This document shows positions 17,501 through 27,376 of a DNA stretch of 64,000 nucleotides, one piece after another. Position numbers and translations under genes: made by a program. How positions within the stretch are numbered: the stretch's first letter is position 1; each line of letters begins with the position of its first letter. The notes under the pieces are model-generated. The model ran no database searches and had not been told where the DNA came from. It saw only the letters and a list, made by a program, of their open reading frames with translations. The DNA comes from Novosphingobium rosa NBRC 15208 (GTDB taxonomy: Bacteria > Pseudomonadota > Alphaproteobacteria > Sphingomonadales > Sphingomonadaceae). The stretch lies in assembly GCF_001598555.1 (NCBI RefSeq), contig NZ_BCZE01000001.1, forward strand, positions 1 through 64,000, written 5' to 3'.

Positions 17501-18928
17501 ATGATGGAACAGCCATCACTCTCCCTTTCCGCCGATGGACCGCAGGCGCTGACCGGCTCGATCGGTGTCGGCCATGTGGTCTTCTTCGTGGTGGCCGCCG
17601 CCGCGCCGCTCACCTCGGTGGTGGGCGCCTCACCCGCCGCTTTTGCTTTCGGCAATGGCGCGGGCGTGCCCGGTACCTATGTGCTGGCAGGCCTGCTCTA
17701 TCTGATGTTTTCGGTGGGCTTTACCGCCATGAGCACGCGCGTGCGCGCCACCGGCGGCTTCTTCCTTTACATTTCGCTGGGGCTCGGCGTGCCGATGGGC
17801 ATGGGCGGGGCCCTGGTCTCGATCCTCACCTATATGGCGATGCAGTTGGCGGTGCTGGCGCTGGCCGGTGTTTATATCGGCCATGTCGCGCAAGGGCTGG
17901 GGGTGATGCTGCCATGGTGGGCCTATGCCGTGGCGATCATGGGCGTGGTGATGGCCGTGGGCCGTCGCAAGATCGAGTTCAGCGGCAATCTGCTGGGCTT
18001 TTGCATGCTGGCCGAAATCGCCATTCTGCTGCTGCTCGATCTGGGCATTCTGCGCCATGGCGGCGGCCCTCAGGGCATCACCTTTACCGGCTTTGCCCCG
18101 ACTTCGGTTCTGGCGCCCGGGCTGGGCGTCTCGATGGTCTTCGTGATCGGCTCTTTCATGGGGTTCGAGGCGACCGCGCTTTTTGCCGAAGAGGCGCGCG
18201 ATCCGGCCCGCTCGATCCCGCGCGCCACCTATCTGGCGGTGGGGCTGATCATGAGCTTCTACGCCTTCTCCACCTGGACCATCGCCCAATTCTACGGCCC
18301 GGCCCATGTGATGCAAGCCGCCCATGCCGGGCTCGACAGCTTCTTCTTCCGCGCCAGCGACGCCATTCTGGGCAGCTGGGCCACAGACACCATGCGCGCC
18401 CTGTTGATCGTCAGCCTGTTTGCCTGCGCGCTGTCATTGCACAGTTCGATCAACCGCTATCTGCTGGCGCTGGGCCGCGACGGGCTGCTGCCCCGCGCGC
18501 TGGGCCGGATCGACGCCCGCCATGGCGCCCCGGTGATCGCCGGCGTCGCCCAGACGCTCAGCGCTCTCGTGCTGGTGGCATGGATGGCGTTGGCGCATCT
18601 CGATCCCTATGCGGTGGTCTTCGGCTGGGCCTCGGCCTTTGCGGTGCTGGGAATTCTGATGGTTCAGCTGGTGGTCTGCTTCGCCATCGCCCGCTATTTC
18701 CACCGGCGCGATGAAAGGCCCGCGCGGCTGGTCTGGCTGCTTGCTCCCACCTTGGCCGCGACCGGCCTGCTGGCCTGCATCGGTGCCGTCATCGCCAACC
18801 TTCCCTTGCTCGCGGGCAGCGACAGCCCCGTCATTCGCACCTTTCCCTATGCGATCGCGCTGGTGTGGTTGCTGGGCGTGATCCGCGCCCGCCGACGAAA
18901 ACACGCCCCCCTGCGCGCCTTCGCCTGA
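17501..18928 (+). CDS. APC-superfamily amino acid/amine permease
   Basis: A 475-residue inner-membrane transporter with about 12 hydrophobic segments. The first helix carries the unwound substrate-binding pattern of APC carriers (GHVVFFVVAAAAPLTSVVGA), and the helix 6 region reads SFMGFEATALFAEEARDPARSIPRATY, the amino-acid permease consensus. AAGGA before the double ATG at 17501 fixes the start. It precedes, by 29 nt, a flavoprotein amine oxidase-like gene and then a cupin gene, which suggests import of an amino acid or amine that is then oxidised. Confidence 0.88.
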   Translation: MMEQPSLSLSADGPQALTGSIGVGHVVFFVVAAAAPLTSVVGASPAAFAFGNGAGVPGTYVLAGLLYLMFSVGFTAMSTRVRATGGFFLYISLGLGVPMGMGGALVSILTYMAMQLAVLALAGVYIGHVAQGLGVMLPWWAYAVAIMGVVMAVGRRKIEFSGNLLGFCMLAEIAILLLLDLGILRHGGGPQGITFTGFAPTSVLAPGLGVSMVFVIGSFMGFEATALFAEEARDPARSIPRATYLAVGLIMSFYAFSTWTIAQFYGPAHVMQAAHAGLDSFFFRASDAILGSWATDTMRALLIVSLFACALSLHSSINRYLLALGRDGLLPRALGRIDARHGAPVIAGVAQTLSALVLVAWMALAHLDPYAVVFGWASAFAVLGILMVQLVVCFAIARYFHRRDERPARLVWLLAPTLAATGLLACIGAVIANLPLLAGSDSPVIRTFPYAIALVWLLGVIRARRRKHAPLRAFA

Positions 18929-18957
18929 CACCTTTCCAAATTCAACGGAGACTGGCC

Positions 18958-20268
18958 ATGAGCACCATCTGGCAGCGCCTCGACGCGCCCAATTACTACC
19001 GCGCCACCAGGAAATATGATCTGTCCTTCCCGGCGCTGGACGGCGATCTGGATGTGGACATTGCCGTCATCGGCGGCGGCTTTTCCGGCATCAACACCGC
19101 GCTGGAACTGGCCGAGAAAGGCTTCACCAACATCGCCGTCCTTGAAGGCAAAGTGCTGGGCTATGGCGGCACGGGGCGCAATGGCGGCCAGGTGATGGCT
19201 GGCATCGGCCATGACATCAACGCCGTCTCCAAACATGTCGGCAAGGAAGGCATGGAGATGCTTTTCCAGATCTCCACGCTGGGCGCGGGGGTGATCCGTG
19301 AACGTGTGGCGCGTTACGGCATCGATGCCGATCTGTGCCGGGGCTATGGCTATCTTTCCTACAACAAGCGCCAGACCGCAACCTTGCGCAAATGGATGGA
19401 CGAGTTCACCCAGGCCGAACCCGACGAGGACATCCAGCTGCTGGAAGGCAAGGATGTGCATCAGATCATCGGGTCCGATGCCTATCACGCGGTCATCAAG
19501 CATATGGGCGGCGGCCATGTGCATTCGCTCAACCTGCTGTTGGGCGAAGCCAAGGCGCTGGCCAGCCATGGCGCGAACATCTTCGAGAACACGCCGGTGC
19601 TGTCGGTGGAATATGGCAGTCGCATCACGCTGCGCACCGCTACGGGCACCGTGCGCGCCAACAAGCTGCTCTGGGCCTGCGACAGCTTTCTGCGCGGTCT
19701 GGAGCCGGAGATCTATCCGCGCACCATCAACACCCATTCCTTTCAGGTCTCGACCGAAGTGCTGCCGGAAGCGCTGGTCAAGCGGCTCAGTCCGATCCGG
19801 GGGGCCTTCAGCGATATCAGCCCGGTGATCAACTATTTCCGCCTGACCAATGAGAACCGCCTGCTGTTCGGTTCGGCCACGCGCTACATCGAATATATCC
19901 CCAAGGATTTCGCGGCATGGAACCGCGACCTGATGCTTCAGGTTTTCCCCTATCTCAAGGATGTGAAGATCGATTTCGCATGGGGCGGGCCGATGGCCTG
20001 CAGCGCCAATCTCTTCCCACAGATCGGCACGCTCTCGGGGCGGCCCAATGCCTTCTATGTGCAGGGTTATTCCGGCTTTGGCGTCACGCCCTCGCACATC
20101 GTCTGCAAGGTGCTGGCCGAGGGCATGAGCGAAGGCTCGGCCCGCTACGATCTGATGCGTTCGATCCCCCATGCCAGCATTCCCGGCAAGGACGCCTTCG
20201 CCCCCGCCCTGCTGACCGCCGCCAAGAGCTGGCACCAGATTTCCGGCTTTTTCAACGGCCGCCGTTAA
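18958..20268 (+). CDS. FAD-dependent amine/amino-acid oxidoreductase (DAO family, PuuB-like)
   Basis: A 436-residue DAO-family flavoprotein. The dinucleotide motif is VDIAVIGGGFSGINTALELAEKG and the FAD-binding GYGGTGRNGGQVMAGIG follows, as in gamma-glutamylputrescine oxidase PuuB and its relatives. The C-terminal FAD loop is FYVQGYSGFGVTPSHI. It would oxidise a primary or secondary amine to an aldehyde with release of ammonia or amine. ACGGAG upstream of the ATG at 18958 supports the start; the open frame extends back into the permease gene but out of its reading frame. A cupin gene follows closely. The aldehyde dehydrogenase at 25826 could take the product, but is in another operon. Confidence 0.85.
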   Translation: MSTIWQRLDAPNYYRATRKYDLSFPALDGDLDVDIAVIGGGFSGINTALELAEKGFTNIAVLEGKVLGYGGTGRNGGQVMAGIGHDINAVSKHVGKEGMEMLFQISTLGAGVIRERVARYGIDADLCRGYGYLSYNKRQTATLRKWMDEFTQAEPDEDIQLLEGKDVHQIIGSDAYHAVIKHMGGGHVHSLNLLLGEAKALASHGANIFENTPVLSVEYGSRITLRTATGTVRANKLLWACDSFLRGLEPEIYPRTINTHSFQVSTEVLPEALVKRLSPIRGAFSDISPVINYFRLTNENRLLFGSATRYIEYIPKDFAAWNRDLMLQVFPYLKDVKIDFAWGGPMACSANLFPQIGTLSGRPNAFYVQGYSGFGVTPSHIVCKVLAEGMSEGSARYDLMRSIPHASIPGKDAFAPALLTAAKSWHQISGFFNGRR

Positions 20269-20276
20269 GGAGAACG

Positions 20277-20636
20277 ATGATGCATGCTTTCACCACCAAC
20301 AATCACCCCGAACTCGATGCCTGGGGCACGGTGGCCGATCTGGGTTCCGAAATCCTCGAGGGCGAATGCAAGGCGCTGGGCAAGATGGTGTTCGGCGCCC
20401 CCACCGATGCGCTCTCCAGCGCCTATTTCGGCGTGACCAGGGGCAAGTTCCGCATGACCTATCCCTTCAACGAACACGCCACCGTGATCGCGGGCAGCCT
20501 GACGCTCACCGACGAGCGCACCGGCGAGGCCACCACCTACAACCCCGGCGACGGCTGGTTCGTGGAGAAGGGCACGCCGGTCCTCTGGGAGGTTCACACC
20601 GACCATTTCGTGAAGCACTATCTGGCCGTGGCCTGA
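20277..20636 (+). CDS. cupin-domain protein
   Basis: A 119-residue single cupin of the DUF861/EutQ-like type. The strand pattern FGVTRGKFRMTYPFNEHATVIAGSLTLTDERTGEATTYNPGDGWFVEKGTPVLWEV-type segments are recognisable; the Gly-Asp-Gly turn (YNPGDGWFV) is the second cupin motif, while the first motif lacks the full His-His-Glu metal set. It starts 9 nt after the flavoprotein stop with AAGGAG in front. Small cupins of this kind often accompany DAO-type amine oxidases; the role is not known. Confidence 0.82.
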   Translation: MMHAFTTNNHPELDAWGTVADLGSEILEGECKALGKMVFGAPTDALSSAYFGVTRGKFRMTYPFNEHATVIAGSLTLTDERTGEATTYNPGDGWFVEKGTPVLWEVHTDHFVKHYLAVA

Positions 20637-20642
20637 TCGACC

Positions 20643-20669
20643 GGGGCTGGCGCGAACCGCGCCAGCCCC
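20643..20669. terminator. bidirectional terminator between cupin and GMC genes
   Basis: Perfect 11-bp arms GGGGCTGGCGC / GCGCCAGCCCC around a 5-nt loop, between convergent genes. Confidence 0.75.
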
Positions 20670-20675
20670 TTCCCC

Positions 20676-22268
20676 TCACTGATTGCCGATCAGCAGATCG
20701 ACAGCCTTTTCCGCCAGAGCGATGGTGGGCGCATTGGTGTTGCCGCTGGGCACCGCCGGGAAGGTTGAGGCGTCGATCACCCGCAAACCATTCACCCCAT
20801 GCACCCGCATCCGCAGATCGACCACCGAATCCGCAGGCGACAACCCCATGCGGCAGGTGCCGACCGGGTGATACACCGTCTTGCAGGTGCGCCGCACCCA
20901 TGCCTCCAGCGCGGCTTCGTCAGCCTGCGGATCGGGCGAAAAGGCGCCTTGCGTCAAAGCGCCCAGCGAAGGCGCACCGGCCACCTTCAACCCGGCCTTC
21001 GCCGCGCGGATCTGCCCGGCCAGATCGTCCGGATGGCCCAGATGATTGCCCCAGATCTTCACCCCCTCGGCAGGATCGGCGCTGCGCAGGGTCACCTTAC
21101 CGCGCGCCTTGGGGCGCAGATGGCCGACCTTCAGCGTGATGCCATGGGGATGGCCGTTGGTGATGCCATCGGGATCATCCCAGCGGTCGAGCAGGGGCAG
21201 GAAATGGATCTGCACATCAGGGCGGCCCTCGCCGTTGGTGTCGATAAAGGCCCCCGCCTCTAGGATGTTGGAGGAGACCACGCCGCGCCGCGTCAGCATC
21301 CATTCCATGCCGTTGCGCAAGGCTTTCAAACCGCCATTCTCGCCATCCAGCGTGATCGGCTGCTTCGTGGCGGCGTTCACCGAGAGATGGAGATGGTCAT
21401 GATAATTGCGCCCCACCGGCAGATCGGCGACAGGCGCTATCCCAAGCGCCGACAGCTCCGCCGCAGGCCCGATGCCTGAGAGCATCAGCACCTTGGGACT
21501 GCCGATCGCCCCCGCGCTCACGATCACCTCGCGGGCGGCTTGCGCCTGTGTCACACCACCCCCGGCATCATAGGCCACCCCGTTGGCGCGGCCATCCTGC
21601 ACGATCACGCGGTGCACCAGCGCCCCGGTCACCACCTTCAGCCTTGGGTTGCCCGCCACCGCTTTCAGATAGGTCTGCGCGGTGCTGGCGCGCTCGCCGC
21701 CATGGGTGGTGGTCTGATACCAGCCGACGCCTTCCTGGCTCGCCCCGTTGAAGTCCTGCGTGTAGGGCAGGCCCACCTCCTGACCGGCACGGATAAAGGC
21801 GCTGGAGAGCGGATGGCGGTAACGCTGATCGCTGACCGGCAGCGGACCGTCGGTGGCGTGATAGCGGTCGCTCAGGCTCTCATTGCTTTCGGCGCGGCGG
21901 AAATAGGGCAGCAGCGAGTCGTAATCCCACCCCGTGCAGCCGTGGAGATCGCGCCAGTCGTCATAATCTTCTCGCTGCCCCCGGATGTAGATCATGCCAT
22001 TGACCGACGAGCCGCCCCCCAGCACCTTGCCCTGCGCCACCCCCATGCGCCGGTTGCCGGTGGCCGCATCGGGCTCGGTCGCATAGTCCCAGGTGCGCTT
22101 GCCGATGGCGATGGGCACACCGGCGGGCATTTTGAGGAACTGGTCCCTGTCCGCCGGGCCGGCTTCCAGCAGCAACACGCGCGCATCGGTGCGCTCGATG
22201 AGACGACTGGCCACGACGCAGCCCGCAGAGCCCGCGCCGATGACGATGTAATCGAAGGTGTCACTCAC
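20676..22268 (-). CDS. GMC-family alcohol dehydrogenase (choline / polyethylene-glycol dehydrogenase-like)
   Basis: A 530-residue GMC oxidoreductase. FAD motif [19 protein letters not shown] is at the N-terminus; [17 protein letters not shown] and [20 protein letters not shown] are the two GMC signatures; the catalytic His lies in [13 protein letters not shown] and the partner Asn in [20 protein letters not shown]. It oxidises a primary alcohol to an aldehyde. I prefer the GTG start at 22268 (MSDTFDYIV); a TTG at 22286 is the alternative. It is the last gene of a same-strand set with ALDH, AraC and TBDR, but a terminator-like hairpin separates it from the TBDR. Confidence 0.87.
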   Translation of the reverse strand: MSDTFDYIVIGAGSAGCVVASRLIERTDARVLLLEAGPADRDQFLKMPAGVPIAIGKRTWDYATEPDAATGNRRMGVAQGKVLGGGSSVNGMIYIRGQREDYDDWRDLHGCTGWDYDSLLPYFRRAESNESLSDRYHATDGPLPVSDQRYRHPLSSAFIRAGQEVGLPYTQDFNGASQEGVGWYQTTTHGGERASTAQTYLKAVAGNPRLKVVTGALVHRVIVQDGRANGVAYDAGGGVTQAQAAREVIVSAGAIGSPKVLMLSGIGPAAELSALGIAPVADLPVGRNYHDHLHLSVNAATKQPITLDGENGGLKALRNGMEWMLTRRGVVSSNILEAGAFIDTNGEGRPDVQIHFLPLLDRWDDPDGITNGHPHGITLKVGHLRPKARGKVTLRSADPAEGVKIWGNHLGHPDDLAGQIRAAKAGLKVAGAPSLGALTQGAFSPDPQADEAALEAWVRRTCKTVYHPVGTCRMGLSPADSVVDLRMRVHGVNGLRVIDASTFPAVPSGNTNAPTIALAEKAVDLLIGNQ

Positions 22269-22290
22269 GTTGAGGGTCTTTCGCAAAAGA

Positions 22291-22316
22291 GGCCGCCATG
22301 GGGGAGCATGGCGGCC
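22291..22316 (-). terminator. intrinsic terminator after the TBDR
   Basis: On the minus strand a perfect 10-bp stem (GGCCGCCATG / CATGGCGGCC) with a 6-nt loop is followed by TCTTTT, 15 nt after the TBDR stop and just before the GMC start. The GMC gene must then be expressed by read-through or its own promoter. Confidence 0.7.
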
Positions 22317-22331
22317 TGTCGGGGGGAGATT

Positions 22332-24737
22332 TCAGAAGTGGAATTCGGCCCGCGCGTACCATTCGGCGGGGCGGTTGTAGGTTGCCTCGGCAAAGCCGAC
22401 CGAAGGGGTGACGTAACCGGCAATCTTGTAGCGCTTGTCGAAGACATTCTTGCCGCCCAGGCTAAGCGTCAGCGCCCCGCTGGGCACCGTATAGGCCACC
22501 GAAAGATTGACCAGATTGACCGCGCGCTGAAACAGTTGCGGCGAATTTTCAGCGTCGAGATAGACGGAGGAACGGTAGCTGTCGGAAGCGTTGAGATCAA
22601 TCTTCGCCCCCGAACGCAGCGGCAGCGTGTAATTGGCCGAGGCGCTGGCCGTCCAGGTGGGCGTGTTCTGGAAGCGGGCATTGATACCGAAGGGCGCGGT
22701 GCCCGCCGGGAAGGTCAGGCTGGTGTATTTCGCATCGAGATAGCCAAGCGAACCGCCGATCCGCAGGCGTGAGGTGACTTTGGCATCTAGCTCGCCCTCG
22801 AAACCGCGAATGCGGCCCTGCGCGGCGTTCTCATTGGCAGGGGTGATCCCGGCCTGCACCACCACCTGAATGTCGCGATAATCGTTCCAGAACGCGGCCA
22901 TGTTCAGCCGGACACGGTGATCGAACAGCTCGTTCTTCAGGCCGATCTCGTAAAGTGTGTTCTTCTCCGGCTGGAAAGCCAGCGAGGGCAGCAGCGAATT
23001 GCCGGGAAAGGCCGGATTGTAAGGCGCGGTCAAACGCGTGGTGAAGCCGCCCGACTTGAACCCCTGCGAGAAGGTGAAATAAGCCATCGTGTCGCGCGTG
23101 AGTTTGTAATTCGCGCCCGCCCGGATCGAGAAATTATGGAAATGCACGCGCTGCACGCCGTCTGGCCCCAGATAGCTGTGATCGGCACGTGGGAAGGCAT
23201 TGGCGGGCAACCCCTCCAGATCGAAGAAATTGGTCAGATTGCGCTGGTCGAGCTGCAGCCGCTTGACCTCATCGGTGTAGCGCCCGCCCAGCACCAGATT
23301 GAACCTTGGCGTAACGGCAAAGGTGCCCTCGCCGAAGATCGCGCCATTGTAGGTCCATTGCGTGTTGGGCCCATAGATCTGCAACAGCCCTTGCCCCAGC
23401 GGCACGAAATCGGTCTGAAGCGCGTATTCTTTGAAGTAATAGCCGCCCAGCGTGTAGGTCAGCCGGTTCAATGCCTTGCCGTTCAGCTGGAGTTCCTGAC
23501 TGAACTGATGCTCATTGATGGCAAAGGTTGTCTGATCGATATCCAGCGGCGACCCGTCGATATCGGCGCCGAACCGCGCTTTCATACTGCGATAGGCAGT
23601 GATCGACTTGACCGACAGATTGGGCGAGAACTCATAGTTCAGCGACAGCGCGGTGCCCCAGGAATCCATGTTCGAGAAATTGGCGCCGGTGGCATAGGTC
23701 TTGTCGATGTTGCCGGTGAGATAGCGATTGTCATAAAGCGCCGCATTGCCGACGCCGTAGTTGATATAGGGCGATGCCGCGCAAAGCCCCCGGGGCGCGG
23801 CCCCCATCACGCAGCCATTGTACAGCGCCGAGAGCGAACTGACCGGATCGAGCGTGGTCGTCAGCAGGCTGGTGGGCGGCGCGGCATCGCGGATGCGTGA
23901 GTAATCCGCCGAAAGCGTCGCGGTCAGCCCATCCTTGCGATAGCGCAACTTGCCGCGCAGCGTCTGGTTGTTCTCCGCGCCCGATTTGGCGCCGGAGTTC
24001 TTGTCCGCCACGAGAATCTGGCCAAGCTGAGCGCCGCTGGTGGGCGAAGCGCCGGGGAAAGCGATCCGTTCCTGATAGCCGTCCCGCGCATGGGTGACGA
24101 AGGAAAAGGTGGCCCCCAGCGTCTCGCTGATCGGCATGTTGAGTGAACCGCCGGTGTTGATCTGGTTGTAGTTGCCATACTGCACCATGCCCCGGAAACC
24201 GAACTTCGGCCCCGGATCGCGGGTGGTGATGTTGATCGCCCCGCCGATGGTGTTGCGCCCGAAGAGCGTGCCCTGCGGACCTTTCAGCACCTCGACGCTG
24301 TTCACATCCATCAGATCGGTGACCGCCCCCACGGTGCGCGCGATATAGACGCCATCGATGTAGACGCCCACGCCGGGATCGGTGTTCACCGCAAAGTCGG
24401 ACTGGCCGATACCGCGAATAAAGCCCTGAAATGTGGAAGACGCCCCCGAAAAGGACGAGGTGGAGGCGAACATCACATTGGGCACCGCATTGGCCAGCTG
24501 CGTCGTGTCGCTCAGCCCTCGGGCCTTGAGCGTATCGGCGTTGAAGGCCGAGACCGAGATCGGCACATTCTGGATGTTCTCGGCCCGCCGCCGCGCCGTC
24601 ACCACGATTTCGCCAAGGCCCTGACCGGGAGCATTGGCGGCGGGCTGGGGCGCGGACGTTTCCTGCGCGAAGGCAGGGGCGGCGATCAGGGCCCAGCCCA
24701 GGGCCAGGACGGAACTCAGCTGTCGATCAGGTGTCAC
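22332..24737 (-). CDS. TonB-dependent outer-membrane receptor of the alcohol-oxidation cluster
   Basis: An 801-residue TBDR beginning at a GTG (24737) with GGAG six bases upstream. Signal peptide MTPDRQLSSVLALGWALIAA (cut after PAFAQ), TonB-box region LGEIVVTARRRAENIQNVP, plug motif VEVLKGPQGTLFGRNTIGG and a barrel ending WYARAEFHF with the canonical terminal Phe. It lies between the AraC gene and the GMC gene. In the peg operon of Sphingopyxis a TBDR (PegB) occupies a comparable place, so a polyether or alcohol-type ligand is conceivable (inference). Confidence 0.9.
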   Translation of the reverse strand: MTPDRQLSSVLALGWALIAAPAFAQETSAPQPAANAPGQGLGEIVVTARRRAENIQNVPISVSAFNADTLKARGLSDTTQLANAVPNVMFASTSSFSGASSTFQGFIRGIGQSDFAVNTDPGVGVYIDGVYIARTVGAVTDLMDVNSVEVLKGPQGTLFGRNTIGGAINITTRDPGPKFGFRGMVQYGNYNQINTGGSLNMPISETLGATFSFVTHARDGYQERIAFPGASPTSGAQLGQILVADKNSGAKSGAENNQTLRGKLRYRKDGLTATLSADYSRIRDAAPPTSLLTTTLDPVSSLSALYNGCVMGAAPRGLCAASPYINYGVGNAALYDNRYLTGNIDKTYATGANFSNMDSWGTALSLNYEFSPNLSVKSITAYRSMKARFGADIDGSPLDIDQTTFAINEHQFSQELQLNGKALNRLTYTLGGYYFKEYALQTDFVPLGQGLLQIYGPNTQWTYNGAIFGEGTFAVTPRFNLVLGGRYTDEVKRLQLDQRNLTNFFDLEGLPANAFPRADHSYLGPDGVQRVHFHNFSIRAGANYKLTRDTMAYFTFSQGFKSGGFTTRLTAPYNPAFPGNSLLPSLAFQPEKNTLYEIGLKNELFDHRVRLNMAAFWNDYRDIQVVVQAGITPANENAAQGRIRGFEGELDAKVTSRLRIGGSLGYLDAKYTSLTFPAGTAPFGINARFQNTPTWTASASANYTLPLRSGAKIDLNASDSYRSSVYLDAENSPQLFQRAVNLVNLSVAYTVPSGALTLSLGGKNVFDKRYKIAGYVTPSVGFAEATYNRPAEWYARAEFHF

Positions 24738-24815
24738 GGTCTTCTCCCACTCATGTTTTTATGAGGGAGAGATTGGCGCCTGAATGACGCCCCGTCTTTC
24801 ACGTAACCGAAGCGA

Positions 24816-25760
24816 TCATGTCCAGAGGCGAAGCGGCGTCTGCTTTTGGCGATAATCGCGCGGCGACATGCCGAAGCGCCGCGCAAAACAGCGCGAGAAA
24901 TGCGCGGAACTGGCAAAGCCGCAATCCAGCGCGATCTGGGTGATGCTCTCGGGCCGGCTGGCCAGACGCTGCGCCGCCAGATCCAGCCTGCGGTCCATCA
25001 GATAGGCCGAAGGGGTGGTCCCGGCTTCGGCAAAGGCCATCTGCAAGGCACGCTGCGTGACCCCCAAACGCCGCGCCAGCTCCTGCCCTGTCAGTTCGAC
25101 ATCATCGGCCGCCCGTTCGATCTCGGCCACCGTGCGGCGAAACAGGGCCCCCGCCCCGCGCCCGGCGATCGCGCTGTCGTTGGAGAGCACCGCCAGCGCC
25201 ACCATATCGAGAAAGGAACGCTCCAGCAGCAGACCCGCCTGATCCCCGGCCTGAAACGGCGCCTCGCTCACCAGTGTCGCCAGCATCTGGCCCACCAGCC
25301 CCACGGCAGGGGCGCAGGCATCCAGATGGATCGCCCCCCGGATCGCCGCCGCGCCCACGCGATCGCGCAGGGCCTGTTCGTCAAATTCCGCGATCAGCAG
25401 GCTGACATCGCGCGAGGTGTCCAGATCGTAATGATCGTCAAGCCGCAGCAGGGTAAGGTCGCCGATGCCCAGCGTGGCCTCGCGCCCGCATTGGCGGTTA
25501 CGGGTGGCGCCGCCTTCCTGAAAATGCAGGATCATGCGCTGCGGGCCGGTGCCTTTCGCCTGCCGCCGCACCTTCGACGAGCAGGAGCGCACCCGCGAAA
25601 AGCGGATGTTCCCCAATTCGCATTTGACCAGATCGGCAGGAAACCCCGCCTCCCGGCTGGAGATCGCGATGCCGTGCCAATTCTCCATCGCCCAGTCGTT
25701 CCAGCAATCGAGTTGCCGCCGCAGCGGCAACGCGCGCGTGGAGAGAACGTCTCGCCCCAT
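24816..25760 (-). CDS. AraC-family regulator
   Basis: A 314-residue regulator with an AraC-binding-like cupin-type N-terminal domain (residues about 20-190; CKLGNIRF-like segment, DDHYDLDTSRDVSLLIAEFD) and a C-terminal HTH pair (SITQIALDCGFASSAHFSRCFARRFGMSPRDYR). This is a different AraC subtype from the three at 11.6-17.4 kb. GGAAGGATC precedes the ATG at 25760; a longer frame to 25829 has no such site. It lies between ALDH and TBDR on the same strand and probably controls both. Confidence 0.88.
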   Translation of the reverse strand: MGRDVLSTRALPLRRQLDCWNDWAMENWHGIAISSREAGFPADLVKCELGNIRFSRVRSCSSKVRRQAKGTGPQRMILHFQEGGATRNRQCGREATLGIGDLTLLRLDDHYDLDTSRDVSLLIAEFDEQALRDRVGAAAIRGAIHLDACAPAVGLVGQMLATLVSEAPFQAGDQAGLLLERSFLDMVALAVLSNDSAIAGRGAGALFRRTVAEIERAADDVELTGQELARRLGVTQRALQMAFAEAGTTPSAYLMDRRLDLAAQRLASRPESITQIALDCGFASSAHFSRCFARRFGMSPRDYRQKQTPLRLWT

Positions 25761-25825
25761 GATCCTTCCCCCTCTGTGATGCGGGGCGCCTTCTATGAAC
25801 GCCCTCGCCGTGTTGTGCGGCCTGC

Positions 25826-27322
25826 TCAATGCGCGATGCAGACCGATTTTTCCTCCGTATAACCGTCAAGCCAGTTCACGCCGAAATCCCGGCCAAGGCC
25901 CGATTCCTTGAAGCCGCCGAAGGGCATGTTGGGATCGATGAAGACATGGCTGTTGACCCAGACCGTGCCCGCCTCGATGCGGCGGGTGAGGTCCATCGCC
26001 GCGCCGATATCCTGAGTCCACAGGCTGGCGGCCAGACCCAGGCGCGTGTCATTGGCGCGAGCCAGACCTTCCTCGGCATCGGCGACTTTGGTGATGTTGA
26101 GGATGGGGCCAAAGACCTCCTCGCGTGTCAGTTTCGTCTCTTCCGAAGGGTTGAGCACCAGCGCGGGCGAGACGAAATAGCCCTCATCGGGCACCGCGAT
26201 CTGGCCGCGCAGTTCCACGCCCTGCGCCCTGGCGTCAGCCACATAGGCCTGCACCTTGGCCTGATGATCCGCCGAAACCAGCGGATTGACCTGCGCCTGA
26301 GGGTCGAGCCCGCTGCCCACGCTAAGGCCCAGCAGCGCCTGTTCCAGCCCGGCGACCAGATCGTCGTACAGCGGCGCCTCGACAAACACGCGCGAGGCCG
26401 CCGCGCAGACCTGTCCACCATTGAGGAAGCCGCCCGCCATCAGCCCGGGGATCACCTTGGCCACATCGGCGTCCTTCAGCACCAGAGCCGGGTTCTTGCC
26501 GCCCAGCTCCAGCGTGAAATGCTTCATGCCGTCGATGGCGGCATGGCCGATGGCCTTGCCTGTGGCGGTCGAGCCGGTGAAGGAGAGCTTGGCCACCAGC
26601 CTATGGCTGGTCAGAGCACGGCCCGCGACAGCGCCGCCGCCCGTCACCACATTGAACACGCCGGCCGGCACGCCCGCCTCAAGCGCGGTTTCGGCCAGCC
26701 ACAAAGCGGTCAAAGGCGTCACTTCGGAAGGCTTCAGCACGATGGAACAGCCCGAGGCCAGCGCTGGCAAGACCTTCCACAAGGCGATCATCAGCGGAAA
26801 ATTCCACGGCGCAATGCCGCCCACCACGCCCACAGGCTCCCGCCGCGTATAGGCCGTCCAATGCGAAGGGCCGCCGGGCAGCGAGACATCGAAGGTGCGC
26901 CCACTCAGCTTGGTGGCCAGCCCCGCCGCATAGCGGATCCAGTCGACCGAGGCGCCCACCTCGATCATCCGGGCGATATGGATGGACTTGCCCTGCTCCA
27001 AGGTCTCCAACTGGGCGAAGGCCTCAGCACGATTTTCCAGCAGATCGGCCAGTTTCAGCAACACCTTTTCACGGTCGGCAGGGCGCAGCAGGCGCCAGCG
27101 GCCATCGACAAAGGCCTGATGCGCCGACTGCACCGCCGCATCGACATCGCCCTCGCTGGCCTCCACCGCCTTGGCCAGTTCCTTGCCTGTCGCCGGATCG
27201 AACACCGCGAACTGCTCGCCATCCGAAGAGGCCCGCCACGCGCCCTCAATGAACAGGGCAGGATCGCGCTTCAGAAAGGCGCGCACCGCCGGATCGATGT
27301 CATGAGGGCCCTGATACGGCAT
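25826..27322 (-). CDS. NAD(P)-dependent aldehyde dehydrogenase
   Basis: A 498-residue ALDH-superfamily enzyme. The general base Glu lies in FTLELGGKNPALV and the nucleophile Cys in GGQVCAAASRVFVE; the cofactor loop SFTGSTATGKAIG and the end motif MPFGGFKESGLGRDFG are complete. GGAG seven bases before the ATG at 27322 fixes the start. Adjacent to AraC, TBDR and GMC dehydrogenase genes, it likely oxidises the aldehyde made by the GMC enzyme to the acid. Its closest functional labels (betaine-, phenylacetaldehyde- or PEG-aldehyde dehydrogenase) cannot be separated by eye. It is divergent from hmgA. Confidence 0.9.
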   Translation of the reverse strand: MPYQGPHDIDPAVRAFLKRDPALFIEGAWRASSDGEQFAVFDPATGKELAKAVEASEGDVDAAVQSAHQAFVDGRWRLLRPADREKVLLKLADLLENRAEAFAQLETLEQGKSIHIARMIEVGASVDWIRYAAGLATKLSGRTFDVSLPGGPSHWTAYTRREPVGVVGGIAPWNFPLMIALWKVLPALASGCSIVLKPSEVTPLTALWLAETALEAGVPAGVFNVVTGGGAVAGRALTSHRLVAKLSFTGSTATGKAIGHAAIDGMKHFTLELGGKNPALVLKDADVAKVIPGLMAGGFLNGGQVCAAASRVFVEAPLYDDLVAGLEQALLGLSVGSGLDPQAQVNPLVSADHQAKVQAYVADARAQGVELRGQIAVPDEGYFVSPALVLNPSEETKLTREEVFGPILNITKVADAEEGLARANDTRLGLAASLWTQDIGAAMDLTRRIEAGTVWVNSHVFIDPNMPFGGFKESGLGRDFGVNWLDGYTEEKSVCIAH

Positions 27323-27376
27323 AGCTCTTCTCCGCCTGTCTGCGGACGGCGCATGGCCGTCCATGTTATGCCCATC

